A DNA stretch of 64,000 bases from Polaribacter litorisediminis (GTDB lineage: Bacteria; Bacteroidota; Bacteroidia; Flavobacteriales; Flavobacteriaceae): positions 1,537,001-1,601,000 of the forward strand of contig NZ_CP082966.1 of assembly GCF_019968605.1 (NCBI RefSeq), given 5' to 3'. The notes beneath the pieces were generated by a model, which saw nothing but the letters and a program-made list of their open reading frames with translations, searched no databases and had not been told where the DNA came from. The stretch's first letter is position 1. Each line of letters begins with the position of its first letter. This document shows, piece after piece, positions 53,681-63,755 of this stretch. The position numbers and the translations under genes are program-made.

Positions 53681-54184
53681 ATGTTTTTTAGGCTTTTTTC
53701 ATATTTTAAATTTATACTAAAATCTACAAATCAACATGGAGTGCATTCGCCTTTTATGTTTGATTTTGTAACCAAAGGTTTATATAAAAAAAGGAACTTA
53801 AACATTCAATTAGACGATTTTAATTTTGACGTTAAGCGCTCTAAAAAAGAAGAAGAAATCTTAAAAAAAGTTATAGGATATTTTCAGCCTTCTGCTGTAA
53901 TCACAAATTTAAAAACTACAAGCACCTGTATAAACAACAATCTTAACTTATTGTATTTTAAAAATTTGAAAGATTTGAAAGACATAAAAGTATCTACATT
54001 AAGTGTAAGTCATCCAAATAGTTTTATCATCATTAAAAATATTCATCAGGATAAACTAGTCTTTCATTATTGGACAGAAATTACGCGTTTACATGAAGCA
54101 ACGGTTACTGTAGACTTGTTTTATTTTGGTATAATTTTCTTTAGAAAAGAACAAGCCAAAGAGCATTTTATAATAAGAGTTTAA
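53681..54184 (+). CDS. Degenerate methyltransferase-like protein without SAM-binding site
   Basis: A 167-residue protein whose ends match a flavobacterial SAM-dependent methyltransferase family: KSTNQHGVHSPFMFDFVTK at the N-terminus, and at the C-terminus ATVTVDLFYFGIIFFRKEQA with KEHFIIR. The family is about 240 residues and has a VLEIGTSLG SAM loop and an FDGNH motif; here the middle is shortened and these are absent (GYFQPSAVITNLKTT lies where the SAM loop would be). The frame is intact with no stop, so the protein may be made but cannot be a methyltransferase. It is upstream of the adenosyltransferase gene on the same strand. Confidence 0.65.
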   Translation: MFFRLFSYFKFILKSTNQHGVHSPFMFDFVTKGLYKKRNLNIQLDDFNFDVKRSKKEEEILKKVIGYFQPSAVITNLKTTSTCINNNLNLLYFKNLKDLKDIKVSTLSVSHPNSFIIIKNIHQDKLVFHYWTEITRLHEATVTVDLFYFGIIFFRKEQAKEHFIIRV

Positions 54185-54244
54185 CAGTTTAACATAAAGA
54201 AACTTTGTAACTTTGACACTTTAAATCTTTGTAACTTAAGTAAA

Positions 54245-54820
54245 ATGAAAATATATACAAAAACTGGCGATAACGGCACAACAGCTCTATTTGGCGGAAC
54301 GAGAGTAAAAAAATACAATTCGCGCATAGAGAGTTATGGAACAGTAGATGAGCTAAACGCTTATATTGGTTTGATTAAAGACCAAGAAATTAGTGAAAAA
54401 GTGAAGGACTCATTGCTTAAAATTCAAAATGAATTATTTACTTTAGGAGCAATGTTGGCAACTCCGCCCGAAAAAGAAACATTAAAAAACGGCAAGGAAC
54501 GTTTAAATATTCCAAAAATTGATGATTCTTCTATACTTTTTTTAGAAAATGAAATAGATGAAATGGATACTGTGCTTCCACAAATGACGCATTTTATACT
54601 TCCTGGAGGACATCAAGCGGTGTCATTCTGTCACGTTGCTAGATGTGTTTGTAGACGGGCAGAACGATTATCTGTAGCGCTAAATGACGAAGAACCTTTG
54701 AACGAAAATATTTTAAAGTATTTAAACCGGCTTTCTGACTATCTTTTTGTGTTGGCACGAAAATTGACTCAAGATTTGGAAGTAGCGGAAATCAAATGGA
54801 TTCCCAAAAAAAATAGTTAA
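54245..54820 (+). CDS. Cob(I)alamin adenosyltransferase, PduO type
   Basis: A 191-residue protein that transfers the adenosyl group of ATP to cob(I)alamin to form coenzyme B12. The ATP-binding segment TKTGDNGTTALFGGTRVKK and SRIESYGTVDELNAYIG are at the N-terminus, and the C-terminal HVARCVCRRAERLSVAL (Arg-rich) and LNRLSDYLFVLAR complete the PduO family pattern. It functions together with cobalamin uptake at the left end of the window, suggesting salvage. No cobalamin riboswitch precedes it. Confidence 0.92.
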   Translation: MKIYTKTGDNGTTALFGGTRVKKYNSRIESYGTVDELNAYIGLIKDQEISEKVKDSLLKIQNELFTLGAMLATPPEKETLKNGKERLNIPKIDDSSILFLENEIDEMDTVLPQMTHFILPGGHQAVSFCHVARCVCRRAERLSVALNDEEPLNENILKYLNRLSDYLFVLARKLTQDLEVAEIKWIPKKNS

Positions 54821-54933
54821 GTTCTTTTTTTATCGATTTTAAAGAAATTAGATTTTTTTACACTTTAAAATACTGATTTAAAGTACATTAAAAATACAAC
54901 TAATATATTAAACGTAAATTTCTTAAAAAAGAC

Positions 54934-54963
54934 TTGCATAATTGAGTAAAAAAATTATTTTTG
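54934..54963 (+). promoter_or_regulatory. Promoter of the DUF2795 gene (Bacteroidetes type)
   Basis: TTG at 54934-54936 and TATTTTTG at 54956-54963 are 19 bases apart, an exact match to the TTG-N19-TAnnTTTG consensus. The ATG at 54986 follows 22 bases later. Confidence 0.7.
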
Positions 54964-54985
54964 CACAAAATTAAACATTAAGAAA

Positions 54986-55207
54986 ATGTATTGGACATTA
55001 GAATTAGCATCTTATCTAGCAGATGCACCCTGGCCAGCAACCAAAGACGAATTAATAGATTATGCTATTAGAACTGGATCTCCTCTAGAAGTGGTAGAAA
55101 ATCTACAAGATATAGAAGATGAAGGGGATGCATATGACTCGATTGTTGAAATTTGGCCAGACTATCCTACAGAAGATGATTATCTTTGGAATGAGGATGA
55201 ATACTAA
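54986..55207 (+). CDS. DUF2795 domain protein
   Basis: A 73-residue very acidic protein. MYWTLELASYLADAPWPATK followed by DELIDYAIRTGSPLEVVENL matches the DUF2795 pattern (ELxxYLxxxxYPAxKxELIxxA), and the C-terminal half has DEGDAYDSIVEIWPDYPTED. The family is of unknown function; in flavobacteria this gene sits directly before secA. It has its own strong promoter and terminator, so it is independently transcribed. Confidence 0.88.
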   Translation: MYWTLELASYLADAPWPATKDELIDYAIRTGSPLEVVENLQDIEDEGDAYDSIVEIWPDYPTEDDYLWNEDEY

Positions 55208-55223
55208 ACATAATAACAACTAT

Positions 55224-55248
55224 AAAGTCTCAAAAGAGACTTTTTTTT
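55224..55248 (+). terminator. Terminator after the DUF2795 gene
   Basis: AAAGTCTC-AAAA-GAGACTTT followed by TTTTT, 17 bases after the stop. Confidence 0.85.
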
Positions 55249-55342
55249 GTTTAGTTAAAAAAATACTTTTTTACAATTGATAATAAATTGATTTACAATC
55301 AAATAATACAGCTAATTTTTAGCTGATAAAAACTTATATAGC

Positions 55343-58300
55343 ATGAATATTTTAAATTCAGTAATTAAACTTTTTGTAGGTGATAAACAGCAGAAAGATT
55401 TAAAAAGCTTACAGCCTGTTGTGGAAGATGTTAAGAAATTTGAAATGGTAATTTCAAAACTTTCTCATGATGAATTAAGAGCGAAAACCCAAGAATTCAA
55501 GAACATCATTAAAACAGCTTTAAAGGAGTTTGATGATAAGATTGCAACCTTAGAAATAGAAGCCAAAGGTGCTGATATTGACAGGCAAGAAGATATTTAT
55601 ACTGAAATTGATTCTTTAAAAGATGAGTCTTATAAAATTTCTGAAGAAACATTATTAAAAATAATGCCAGAGGCTTTTGCCGTAGTAAAAGAAACTGCAA
55701 AACGTTTTGCAGAAAATAAAGAAATTGAAGTAACAGCCTCTCCTTTTGATAGAGAAATATCTGCAGAAAGAGACAATGTTACCTTAGAAGATGACAAAGC
55801 ATATTGGGCAAATTCTTGGGATGCTGCAGGAAAACCAGTTACTTGGGATATGGTGCATTATGATGTTCAATTAATTGGAGGTTCTGTATTGCACCAAGGT
55901 AAAATTGCAGAAATGATGACTGGTGAAGGGAAAACTTTGGTTTCTACCCTACCCGTTTATTTAAATGCATTAACAGGAAATGGCGTACACTTAGTAACGG
56001 TAAACGATTATTTGGCAAAACGTGATAAAGCATGGATGGGCCCAATTTTTGAGTTTCATGGTTTGTCTACAGATTGTATCGATTATCATCAACCAAATTC
56101 AGATGCCCGTAGAAAAGCTTATAATGCAGATATTACATACGGAACCAATAACGAATTTGGTTTCGATTATTTACGTGATAATATGGCGAGTTCTAAAGAC
56201 GATTTGGTACAAAGACCTCCAAATTATGCCATTATTGATGAAGTAGATTCTGTTTTAATTGATGATGCAAGAACACCTTTAATTATTTCAGGTCCCGTAC
56301 CACAAGGAGACCGTCATGAATTTACCGAATTAAAACCCTTAGTTGCCGATTTAGTTTCTTTGCAAAAACAACATTTAGTAAGTGTTTTAGCAGAAGCTAA
56401 AAAGTTATTGGCAGCTGGAAATACTAAAGAGGGTGGATTTTTATTACTAAGAGTGTACAGAGGTTTGCCTAAAAACAAGGCGTTAATCAAGTTTTTATCG
56501 CAAGAAGGAATTAAACAAATTCTTCAAAAAACGGAAAACACCTACATGGCAGACAATAATAAAATGATGCCAGAAATTGATGAAGATTTATGGTTTGTAG
56601 TGGAAGAAAAAAACAACCAAATCGATTTAACGGATAAAGGAATTGCACATTTATCAGAAAAAACAAATAACGATACATTTTTTGTACTCCCAGATATCGG
56701 AGTTAAAATTGGCGAAATTGATACGGCGGATATAACTACAGAAGAAAAAGCAGCAAAAAAAGACGAATTATACAAAGATTTTAGTATCAAAAGTGAACGT
56801 ATTCATACCATGAATCAACTTTTAAAAGCCTACACCGTTTTTGAAAAAGATGTGGAATATGTGGTCATGGATAATAAAGTAATGATTGTAGATGAACAAA
56901 CGGGGCGTATTATGGATGGCCGCCGTTATTCAGATGGTTTACACCAAGCAATTGAGGCAAAAGAAAATGTAAAAATTGAAGATGCTACACAAACTTTTGC
57001 AACGGTAACCTTACAGAATTACTTTAGAATGTATCGTAAACTTTCTGGAATGACAGGAACGGCAATTACAGAGGCTGGCGAATTATGGGAAATCTATAAA
57101 TTAGATGTTGTAGAAATCCCTACAAATAAACCAATCCAAAGAGATGACAAAGAAGATTTAGTATACAAAACTGCGCGTGAAAAATACAATGCAGTTATTG
57201 AGGATATCGTAAAATTAGTAATACAAGGACGCCCAGTTTTGGTGGGAACAACTTCTGTAGAAATTTCAGAATTACTAGGTAGAATGTTACAAATGCGTAA
57301 AATTCCTCATAATATATTAAATGCAAAATTACACAAACGAGAAGCAGATGTTGTTGCCGAAGCTGGTAAGTCTGGAGTCGTAACTATTGCTACCAACATG
57401 GCAGGACGTGGTACTGATATAAAACTATCTCCAGATGTAAAAAAGGCAGGTGGATTAGCTATTATTGGTACAGAAAGACATGATTCTCGAAGAGTTGATA
57501 GACAGTTAAGAGGGCGTGCAGGTAGACAGGGTGATGTTGGATCTACACAGTTTTATGTAGCCCTAGATGACAATTTAATGCGTTTGTTTGGTTCTGATAG
57601 AATTGCCAAAATGATGGATAGAATGGGCTTAAAAGAAGGTGAAGTAATTCAGCATTCCATGATCTCGAAATCTATTGAAAGAGCGCAAAAGAAAGTTGAG
57701 GAGAATAACTTCGGAATTAGAAAACGTTTGTTAGAATATGATGATATTATGAACGCTCAACGTGAGTTTGTTTATAAAAGAAGACGTAACGCTCTGGATG
57801 GAAAACGTTTACAGGTTGATATTGCCAATATGATTTATGATACTTGTGAATCGATTATCAACGAAAATAAAGCCACAAAAGATTTTCAGAATTTTGAGTT
57901 TGAATTGATTCGCTTCTCTTCTACTACCTCTCCTTTCTCTAAGGATGAGTTTGAGAAAATGTCTGACAAAGATTTAACAGATAAATTGTATGATGTTGTA
58001 ACAGAACACTACAAAAATAAAATTGAGAGAAATGCAGTTTTAGCGTTTCCTGTAATTAAAGATGTTTATGAAAATGAAGGTGATCGTTATGAACGCATTG
58101 TAGTTCCTTTTACAGATGGCAGTAAATCTTTACAAGTAGTAACCAACTTAAAAGAAGCTTACGAAAGTGAAGGAAAAAGTTTGGTAACCGATTTCGAGAA
58201 AAACATCACTTTAGCCATTATTGATGAAAACTGGAAAGAGCATTTGCGTAAAATGGATGAGTTAAAACAATCTGTACAAAATGCATCTTACGAGCAAAAA

Positions 58301-58684
58301 GATCCTTTATTAATTTATAAGTTTGAAGCTTTTGAGTTGTTCAAGAAAACGGTTGATGAAATCAATAAAGAGGTTTTATCATTCTTGTTTAAAGGAGAAT
58401 TGCCTGTTCAAGATAGGTCTCAAATTTCTGAAGCCAGAAATCAAAAAAGAGAACGCCTAAATACAAGTAAAGCAGATGTTCAAAACTCTACGGAACAAGC
58501 AATTCAGAATTCTCGTCAGTCACAACCTGAGCCTATTGAAACAGTGGTAAGAGAGCAACCAAAAATTGGTAGAAATGAACGTGTTACCATTAAAAACATC
58601 ATGAGTGGCGAAGAAAAAGAGGTTAAATACAAACAAGCAATTCCTTTAATTGAAAAAGGTAAATTTGTTTTAGTAAATAAATAA
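55343..58684 (+). CDS. secA: Protein translocase ATPase SecA
   Basis: A 1113-residue SecA that drives preprotein export through SecYEG. Walker A is [18 protein letters not shown] at about residues 190-207, the DEAD-box-like motif [20 protein letters not shown] at about 305, and the second nucleotide domain has [15 protein letters not shown] and [17 protein letters not shown], ending with [20 protein letters not shown]. The length above 1000 residues reflects insertions typical of Bacteroidetes SecA. The C-terminus lacks the CxC-x8-C(H/C) zinc motif; it ends in [20 protein letters not shown] and a short tail. ATG at 55343. Confidence 0.96.
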   Translation: MNILNSVIKLFVGDKQQKDLKSLQPVVEDVKKFEMVISKLSHDELRAKTQEFKNIIKTALKEFDDKIATLEIEAKGADIDRQEDIYTEIDSLKDESYKISEETLLKIMPEAFAVVKETAKRFAENKEIEVTASPFDREISAERDNVTLEDDKAYWANSWDAAGKPVTWDMVHYDVQLIGGSVLHQGKIAEMMTGEGKTLVSTLPVYLNALTGNGVHLVTVNDYLAKRDKAWMGPIFEFHGLSTDCIDYHQPNSDARRKAYNADITYGTNNEFGFDYLRDNMASSKDDLVQRPPNYAIIDEVDSVLIDDARTPLIISGPVPQGDRHEFTELKPLVADLVSLQKQHLVSVLAEAKKLLAAGNTKEGGFLLLRVYRGLPKNKALIKFLSQEGIKQILQKTENTYMADNNKMMPEIDEDLWFVVEEKNNQIDLTDKGIAHLSEKTNNDTFFVLPDIGVKIGEIDTADITTEEKAAKKDELYKDFSIKSERIHTMNQLLKAYTVFEKDVEYVVMDNKVMIVDEQTGRIMDGRRYSDGLHQAIEAKENVKIEDATQTFATVTLQNYFRMYRKLSGMTGTAITEAGELWEIYKLDVVEIPTNKPIQRDDKEDLVYKTAREKYNAVIEDIVKLVIQGRPVLVGTTSVEISELLGRMLQMRKIPHNILNAKLHKREADVVAEAGKSGVVTIATNMAGRGTDIKLSPDVKKAGGLAIIGTERHDSRRVDRQLRGRAGRQGDVGSTQFYVALDDNLMRLFGSDRIAKMMDRMGLKEGEVIQHSMISKSIERAQKKVEENNFGIRKRLLEYDDIMNAQREFVYKRRRNALDGKRLQVDIANMIYDTCESIINENKATKDFQNFEFELIRFSSTTSPFSKDEFEKMSDKDLTDKLYDVVTEHYKNKIERNAVLAFPVIKDVYENEGDRYERIVVPFTDGSKSLQVVTNLKEAYESEGKSLVTDFEKNITLAIIDENWKEHLRKMDELKQSVQNASYEQKDPLLIYKFEAFELFKKTVDEINKEVLSFLFKGELPVQDRSQISEARNQKRERLNTSKADVQNSTEQAIQNSRQSQPEPIETVVREQPKIGRNERVTIKNIMSGEEKEVKYKQAIPLIEKGKFVLVNK

Positions 58685-58899
58685 TGATGAATAATCCTAT
58701 TTTAAATCCTTCTAAGAAAATAGTAATATTCCTTTTAATAGCATGGTGTATTGGTGTTTTATTGTTAGTTTTAGCAAGTACTAATCTTTTTACGGAATCT
58801 ATGTTTCAAAGAAAATATACGATTACAAATGGTCTAATTTTTAGTGCAACGATAACTGCTTTAGTGGTGACAAAAAATTATTTAAAAAGTAAGAAATAG
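58684..58899 (+). CDS. Small two-helix membrane protein
   Basis: A 71-residue protein with two hydrophobic segments (about 12-32 and 47-63) and a basic C-terminus (KNYLKSKK). Its ATG overlaps the secA stop (TAATG), so it is translationally coupled to secA. I do not recognise a family; the position suggests a role linked to export or simply operon read-through. Confidence 0.7.
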   Translation: MMNNPILNPSKKIVIFLLIAWCIGVLLLVLASTNLFTESMFQRKYTITNGLIFSATITALVVTKNYLKSKK

Positions 58900-58950
58900 A
58901 TTTCTGAATAGAAGAATTCATTACAATAGTAAGTTTAAAAACTCAAATAC

Positions 58951-58986
58951 AAAAATCCGTTCAGAAAACATCTAAACGGATTTTTT
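58951..58986. terminator. Bidirectional terminator after secA operon
   Basis: AAAAATCCGTTCAGA pairs with TCTAAACGGATTTTT (one mismatch), followed by T residues on both strands. It separates the secA operon from the convergent GH81 gene. Confidence 0.85.
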
Positions 58987-59009
58987 TAGTTGATAAAATG
59001 AATGCAATG

Positions 59010-62000
59010 TTATTCTTTGATAAATTTAGTAGTATAATTTGATTCTTCCGAAGAAATTTTAATCAAATACAAACCACTAGATAACTCTTGGATATTTAGT
59101 TTTTCTAAATTGCTATTAAATTCAATAATCTTTTTTCCAACCACTGAATAAATTTCAACTTTAGTAATGGGTTTGATAGATGAACTTATATTCAAAATAT
59201 TTTTACTTGGATTTGGAAATATTTTTACTGATTGTTGTAAAATAGTATCTTCTGTGCTTAAAGTACAATTAGATCCGACTGTATAAGAGAAGTATTTAGT
59301 AACTGCTAATCCGCCTGCAAAAGCAAACTTACAGGCATAACTTATGGTTTGTCCATTTGTTAAACCACTAACTGTTTGAGAAAACTTTTTAGTAGATACT
59401 TCGTTCATCATCGTTTCGGCAAACGGAGATTGTCTAAATAAATAAGCCACAACCCCTGTTTTATCTGTATCTAATAATTCGAATGTAATGGTAACATTAG
59501 AGCCATTGGTTTCAAAACTATAGGTATAACCAATTGAAAAAGCCCCGTCTATAGCTTCACTATCAGTACCAGAACATTCAGAATTAGAGTTTACCAAAGT
59601 AGTTGCTTCTAAGACCAATGGGTTATTTGAAGCCAAATTACCTGACAAATCTTTGGCAATGACAGAAAAAGAATAAAACGTTTCTTCCTCTAAATCATTT
59701 ATAATATAAGATTTTTGTACCCCTGAATCTCCGTTTACAGTTTTTATTGTATTTCCATACGTTATCTCATAAACTACTTTACCAGATTCATCTGTGGCAT
59801 TCAATAAAAGTTCTACACTAGATGCGGTTATATTTCCTATGGAAGCAGTAAAGTTTTCTGGAGCAGTTACATCAGAAATACTGCCTGTACAACTGTCTCC
59901 CACTACATATTGAAAATATTTTGTAACAGAGAATCCACCAGCATAAGCAAATTTAGCTGCATAACTGATGGTTTCTCCTGTGGTTAACCCACCAATTGTT
60001 TTAGAAAATGTTAAACCTGATACTTCATCAAATTCAGTTTCCATAAAAGGATTTTGTTGCCATAAATAGGCCACAACCCCTACTTTATTTGTGTCTAGTA
60101 ACGTAAATGTAATCGTTACACTGTTACCTATGGTTTCAAAATTAACCTCATATCCTTGAGAAAAATTTCCCTGTTGTGCTTCCGCAGAAGTTTCAGTACA
60201 AGATTTTTCTTCATCGACCGAAATAGTGACAGGTTCAGAGGTAGTTTTTGCCCCCATATTGTCCGTAGCTATTGCAGTAATTTCGTGACTGCCTACACTA
60301 GCTCCAATCCATACAAAAGTAAAAGGTGCGGCAGAATCTTCTCCTATTTTATTGGTGCCATCAAAAAATTCCACTACTTGAACGGTACCATCTAAATCAG
60401 TGGTGATTGTTGTGATGTTAATATCTTCTCCTTCTTTAAAAGTAGTTCCATTACTTGGTGAAGTAATAGAAATTGAAGGACTTAAATTACCTTCCGCAGA
60501 TACAAGAATTAAAACTTCATCAAAAGCTGAATATGTGCCATCACTAACTGTTAATTTACATTTATAGACTCCATTTTCAAGATTGGAAATATTTGGAGAT
60601 ACCGTCGTTGTGCTATCGAAATTGATAATTGATGGTCCATAAACCTGTTCCCAACTATAGGTAATTGTTTCTCCTTCTGGATCCATACTTAAAGAGCCAT
60701 CTAATGTTGCGGTGGTTAATGGCGAAAGTACAGAAACATTTTCTCCTGCATTTGCCACAGGTGGAACAAAAGTTAAGTCACTTTTATATGAAAAAGTCAT
60801 CCTTCCTAGATTGAATTCTCCGCTTTCGATAAATAGGCGTAAAATATGCTCACCTTTTGTTAATTCGATATCAGTAGCAGTATTAGTTATCCAATTTTCC
60901 CAGTCATTAGAAGTTTGCACAGAAATACTTGGACTTATCTTATTACCTTCTATTTCAAAATAGAAAGGGCCTCCTCCGCTAGAATTACCAGAAGCAGCTC
61001 TAAAACTTAAATCATAAATACCCGCTGTTTCTACATGAATAGAATATTCCATCCACTCTCCTGCGCCAAGCTCTCCAACCGTTGCTCCTTCTCCATTTAC
61101 GATATTAGCATCTACATTTTCTTCTGTTCTAAAATTCCCATTATTTCCTATAGAGTTATCTACGTATGTTATATTTTGACCAATACCACCTTGAAATTTA
61201 TCATAAAAACCAGGTTCTATAACGCCAGGAATCACCATTGGAGTTCCGGAATACGGAACTTGTTCGCCAACTTGAATATTAACAATATTGGTTACATTAA
61301 ACTGATTATTAACAAATACTTTTGCATAAAAACCATGAACGCCTAAAGTAAGATTTGTTGCTTTTATTTGGTAAGGAGCCGTTGTAGTTTCACCAATTGA
61401 ATTTGCGCCATCAAAAAATTCTACTTTTGTAACCCCTTCTCCAGTAATTGTTGCAGATAAATTTACGCTTCCACCAGGAAAAGCTTGGTCAAAATCTGAT
61501 GATAAAACGCCAGAAACATCGATATCTCTGCTCGTTTTCATTTGGTTTGCAGGCACAATTAATTTAAATCCGTCAGAAAAAGAAACTGTGATTTCTGAAT
61601 CAGAATAATTATGTGCAACATAGGTAGTTTCTCCATTTTGTTTAAATACAGCTGCAATTGGGTAATCTGCAGTAATTGTGGCATCTACAATTCCCATTGC
61701 ATTTACTCCATGCAACCAATGATAAGTTTGTGCATCAGAAACACCAAACTTTAAATTTCTTTCTGGGTAGGCGTTATATAAATCTACAGCTTTTTGAGGA
61801 TCTGTAAATGATAAATATTTCCAATACGTATCATGCCATAAATTATCATTATCCTCTCTACTTAAAACGCCCGTATTCGATTCAATTTCTGCCCAAAGTT
61901 TTTTAGAATATTCTTGATTGTGACCTAAATAAAAAGAACCACCATGAATGGGATACATTTCTATACCATAAGAAGCAGCGATATCTGCCGTCCAGAATGT

Positions 62001-63755
62001 ACCATTATCGTAAGAATTTCCCCAAACTCTAGACACTAAACTATATTGTTGCGTTGCTTGAAAATTACGCTCGTACACATCAAACCAATACTCCTCTATA
62101 GCAGTTTGTTCTGTTGTATAAATATAAATCCCTAAATCCCTAATGCTATTATTTTCAGTAATGGTTCCCCAGTGGATTAAAGAAGAAGCAAACTGCATAC
62201 TTTCTGATGTAGATTCTTGATCATTTCCTTGTGGAAACGTTGCAAAACCATTTGCCCAACTATGCCCAGCATAAGGACTATAGTTTCTTAGAAATGGAAA
62301 TTGAGTGTCATTTCTATCAAAAGAAGCAGCATCTCTAATTAGAGTATTAATCATATCGCCCCATTCTGCAGCCCAACCTGGATCAAATTGTTCCATAAAA
62401 GCGGCGGCGTGAATGAAATATCCCCAATGAAAATGATGATCATTCAAGTTATTATCTTGACCATGACCTGCAGGATATCCTATCATTGCAGACCAATCGC
62501 TATTATAATAAAACAAGAAAGCTACTTCGCCAGACTCATAACTTAACCAATCTTCTAATCGCTCTTTAATCGTAGCAATCATTTTATCTCTCGCCTCAAT
62601 ATTTCCTGTTTGATTTGCTATTCTGGCTGTTTGAATTAATCGATTCATTACTTGACCTTCATTGTAAGAATCTGTCCACGTTGCTAAACCATCATTCTCT
62701 ATTTGAGAAATTTTTGCATCTAAATCCGAAGGACTAAAACCTTCACTATAATTTGCTAAATAAGGAATTGTTGGTAAAATACCTTTGTAAGTATTTTCTA
62801 CCGTAAAAGTGTTGCCATCTAACATTTTTAATGCTCCTCTTATAGAACTATATTCATATGTATTCGGAGTTGGAGAATTAGACGCTAAATTATACCATTG
62901 GTGTGGTAATAATCCTAAAAGCATGTTAGAATGCGTACCTTCCTTTACATCTACAGATGTTGTAAAAGTTGTAGTAACTTTAGAATTACTTTCATTGTAA
63001 CTCCAAGAGGTTTCTGTATTGGTAGGGAATACATACGCATATTTCTTTAAATCTTGTGCTACAGCATTAACGTTACTTGTATTTTGTGGTAACATTGCCA
63101 TAGACCAATAATCCTTGCCATTTAAAGTGGATGTATATACATTGCCTGCTTGCTCCCAGATACTTCCCAATGGTGCGTAAAAAACAAAATCTGCTCCTGC
63201 TGAAGCATTTTCTATCGTTAACATTTCATTTGTAATACTAGCAGAACCAGAATTTACTTTAATAGAAACGATATCGTCAGCATCTTTTTCAAAGTATAAA
63301 AAAGGCATTCCGATACCTGAAGTAGCTTTTAACTCATGATTATTATCTTTCCAATTCATGGTCATTGTCCAATCTGAATAATCAGAAACTGTTGTTCTAG
63401 GCGCATTTAATCCTGTTAATCCTACTTCGATTGGTGCAGAATCTCCTATCACACCAAAAGGAATGTAGGTAACAATTAAACCTGAATTTGTGGTTTTCAT
63501 GGTCATTGGATAATTGAACAAATTATCTGCATGATTTTCTTTTATCAGTTTAGACCACCAATCATTTGTAGGTACTGGTTTCCCGATAGCGTTTCCGCTT
63601 AATTGAGGTGTGCCCGAAGGAAAACCATTTCTACCTGCAGCATCTGTTCCAGGATGCATGTTGGCATAACTACCACTGCCTACCTGAGTTGTTTGAGCTG
63701 TTGCTATGGTAGAAAAAGCTAAAATAAAGTAAATAAAAAGTATATAATTTTTCAT
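59010..63755 (-). CDS. Secreted modular GH81 endo-1,3-beta-glucanase with T9SS sorting domain
   Basis: A 1581-residue laminarinase. ATG at 63755 gives a signal peptide (MKNYILFIYFILAFSTIATA). The GH81 catalytic domain covers about 30-750, with NDHHFHWGYFIHAAAFM (probable catalytic Asp, near residue 438) and QESTSESMQFASSL (probable Glu pair spaced by four, near residue 512). Then come an Ig-like domain (about 770-860), a CBM6-like beta-sandwich (about 860-995), a PKD domain (996-1092), an Ig-like domain (about 1093-1186), two copies of an unassigned module of about 105 residues (1187-1294 and 1395-1503) around a fibronectin III domain, and a T9SS type A sorting domain (about 1504-1581). It should hydrolyse laminarin outside the cell. 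The bases upstream to the window end hold no gene. Confidence 0.93.
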   Translation of the reverse strand: MKNYILFIYFILAFSTIATAQTTQVGSGSYANMHPGTDAAGRNGFPSGTPQLSGNAIGKPVPTNDWWSKLIKENHADNLFNYPMTMKTTNSGLIVTYIPFGVIGDSAPIEVGLTGLNAPRTTVSDYSDWTMTMNWKDNNHELKATSGIGMPFLYFEKDADDIVSIKVNSGSASITNEMLTIENASAGADFVFYAPLGSIWEQAGNVYTSTLNGKDYWSMAMLPQNTSNVNAVAQDLKKYAYVFPTNTETSWSYNESNSKVTTTFTTSVDVKEGTHSNMLLGLLPHQWYNLASNSPTPNTYEYSSIRGALKMLDGNTFTVENTYKGILPTIPYLANYSEGFSPSDLDAKISQIENDGLATWTDSYNEGQVMNRLIQTARIANQTGNIEARDKMIATIKERLEDWLSYESGEVAFLFYYNSDWSAMIGYPAGHGQDNNLNDHHFHWGYFIHAAAFMEQFDPGWAAEWGDMINTLIRDAASFDRNDTQFPFLRNYSPYAGHSWANGFATFPQGNDQESTSESMQFASSLIHWGTITENNSIRDLGIYIYTTEQTAIEEYWFDVYERNFQATQQYSLVSRVWGNSYDNGTFWTADIAASYGIEMYPIHGGSFYLGHNQEYSKKLWAEIESNTGVLSREDNDNLWHDTYWKYLSFTDPQKAVDLYNAYPERNLKFGVSDAQTYHWLHGVNAMGIVDATITADYPIAAVFKQNGETTYVAHNYSDSEITVSFSDGFKLIVPANQMKTSRDIDVSGVLSSDFDQAFPGGSVNLSATITGEGVTKVEFFDGANSIGETTTAPYQIKATNLTLGVHGFYAKVFVNNQFNVTNIVNIQVGEQVPYSGTPMVIPGVIEPGFYDKFQGGIGQNITYVDNSIGNNGNFRTEENVDANIVNGEGATVGELGAGEWMEYSIHVETAGIYDLSFRAASGNSSGGGPFYFEIEGNKISPSISVQTSNDWENWITNTATDIELTKGEHILRLFIESGEFNLGRMTFSYKSDLTFVPPVANAGENVSVLSPLTTATLDGSLSMDPEGETITYSWEQVYGPSIINFDSTTTVSPNISNLENGVYKCKLTVSDGTYSAFDEVLILVSAEGNLSPSISITSPSNGTTFKEGEDINITTITTDLDGTVQVVEFFDGTNKIGEDSAAPFTFVWIGASVGSHEITAIATDNMGAKTTSEPVTISVDEEKSCTETSAEAQQGNFSQGYEVNFETIGNSVTITFTLLDTNKVGVVAYLWQQNPFMETEFDEVSGLTFSKTIGGLTTGETISYAAKFAYAGGFSVTKYFQYVVGDSCTGSISDVTAPENFTASIGNITASSVELLLNATDESGKVVYEITYGNTIKTVNGDSGVQKSYIINDLEEETFYSFSVIAKDLSGNLASNNPLVLEATTLVNSNSECSGTDSEAIDGAFSIGYTYSFETNGSNVTITFELLDTDKTGVVAYLFRQSPFAETMMNEVSTKKFSQTVSGLTNGQTISYACKFAFAGGLAVTKYFSYTVGSNCTLSTEDTILQQSVKIFPNPSKNILNISSSIKPITKVEIYSVVGKKIIEFNSNLEKLNIQELSSGLYLIKISSEESNYTTKFIKE

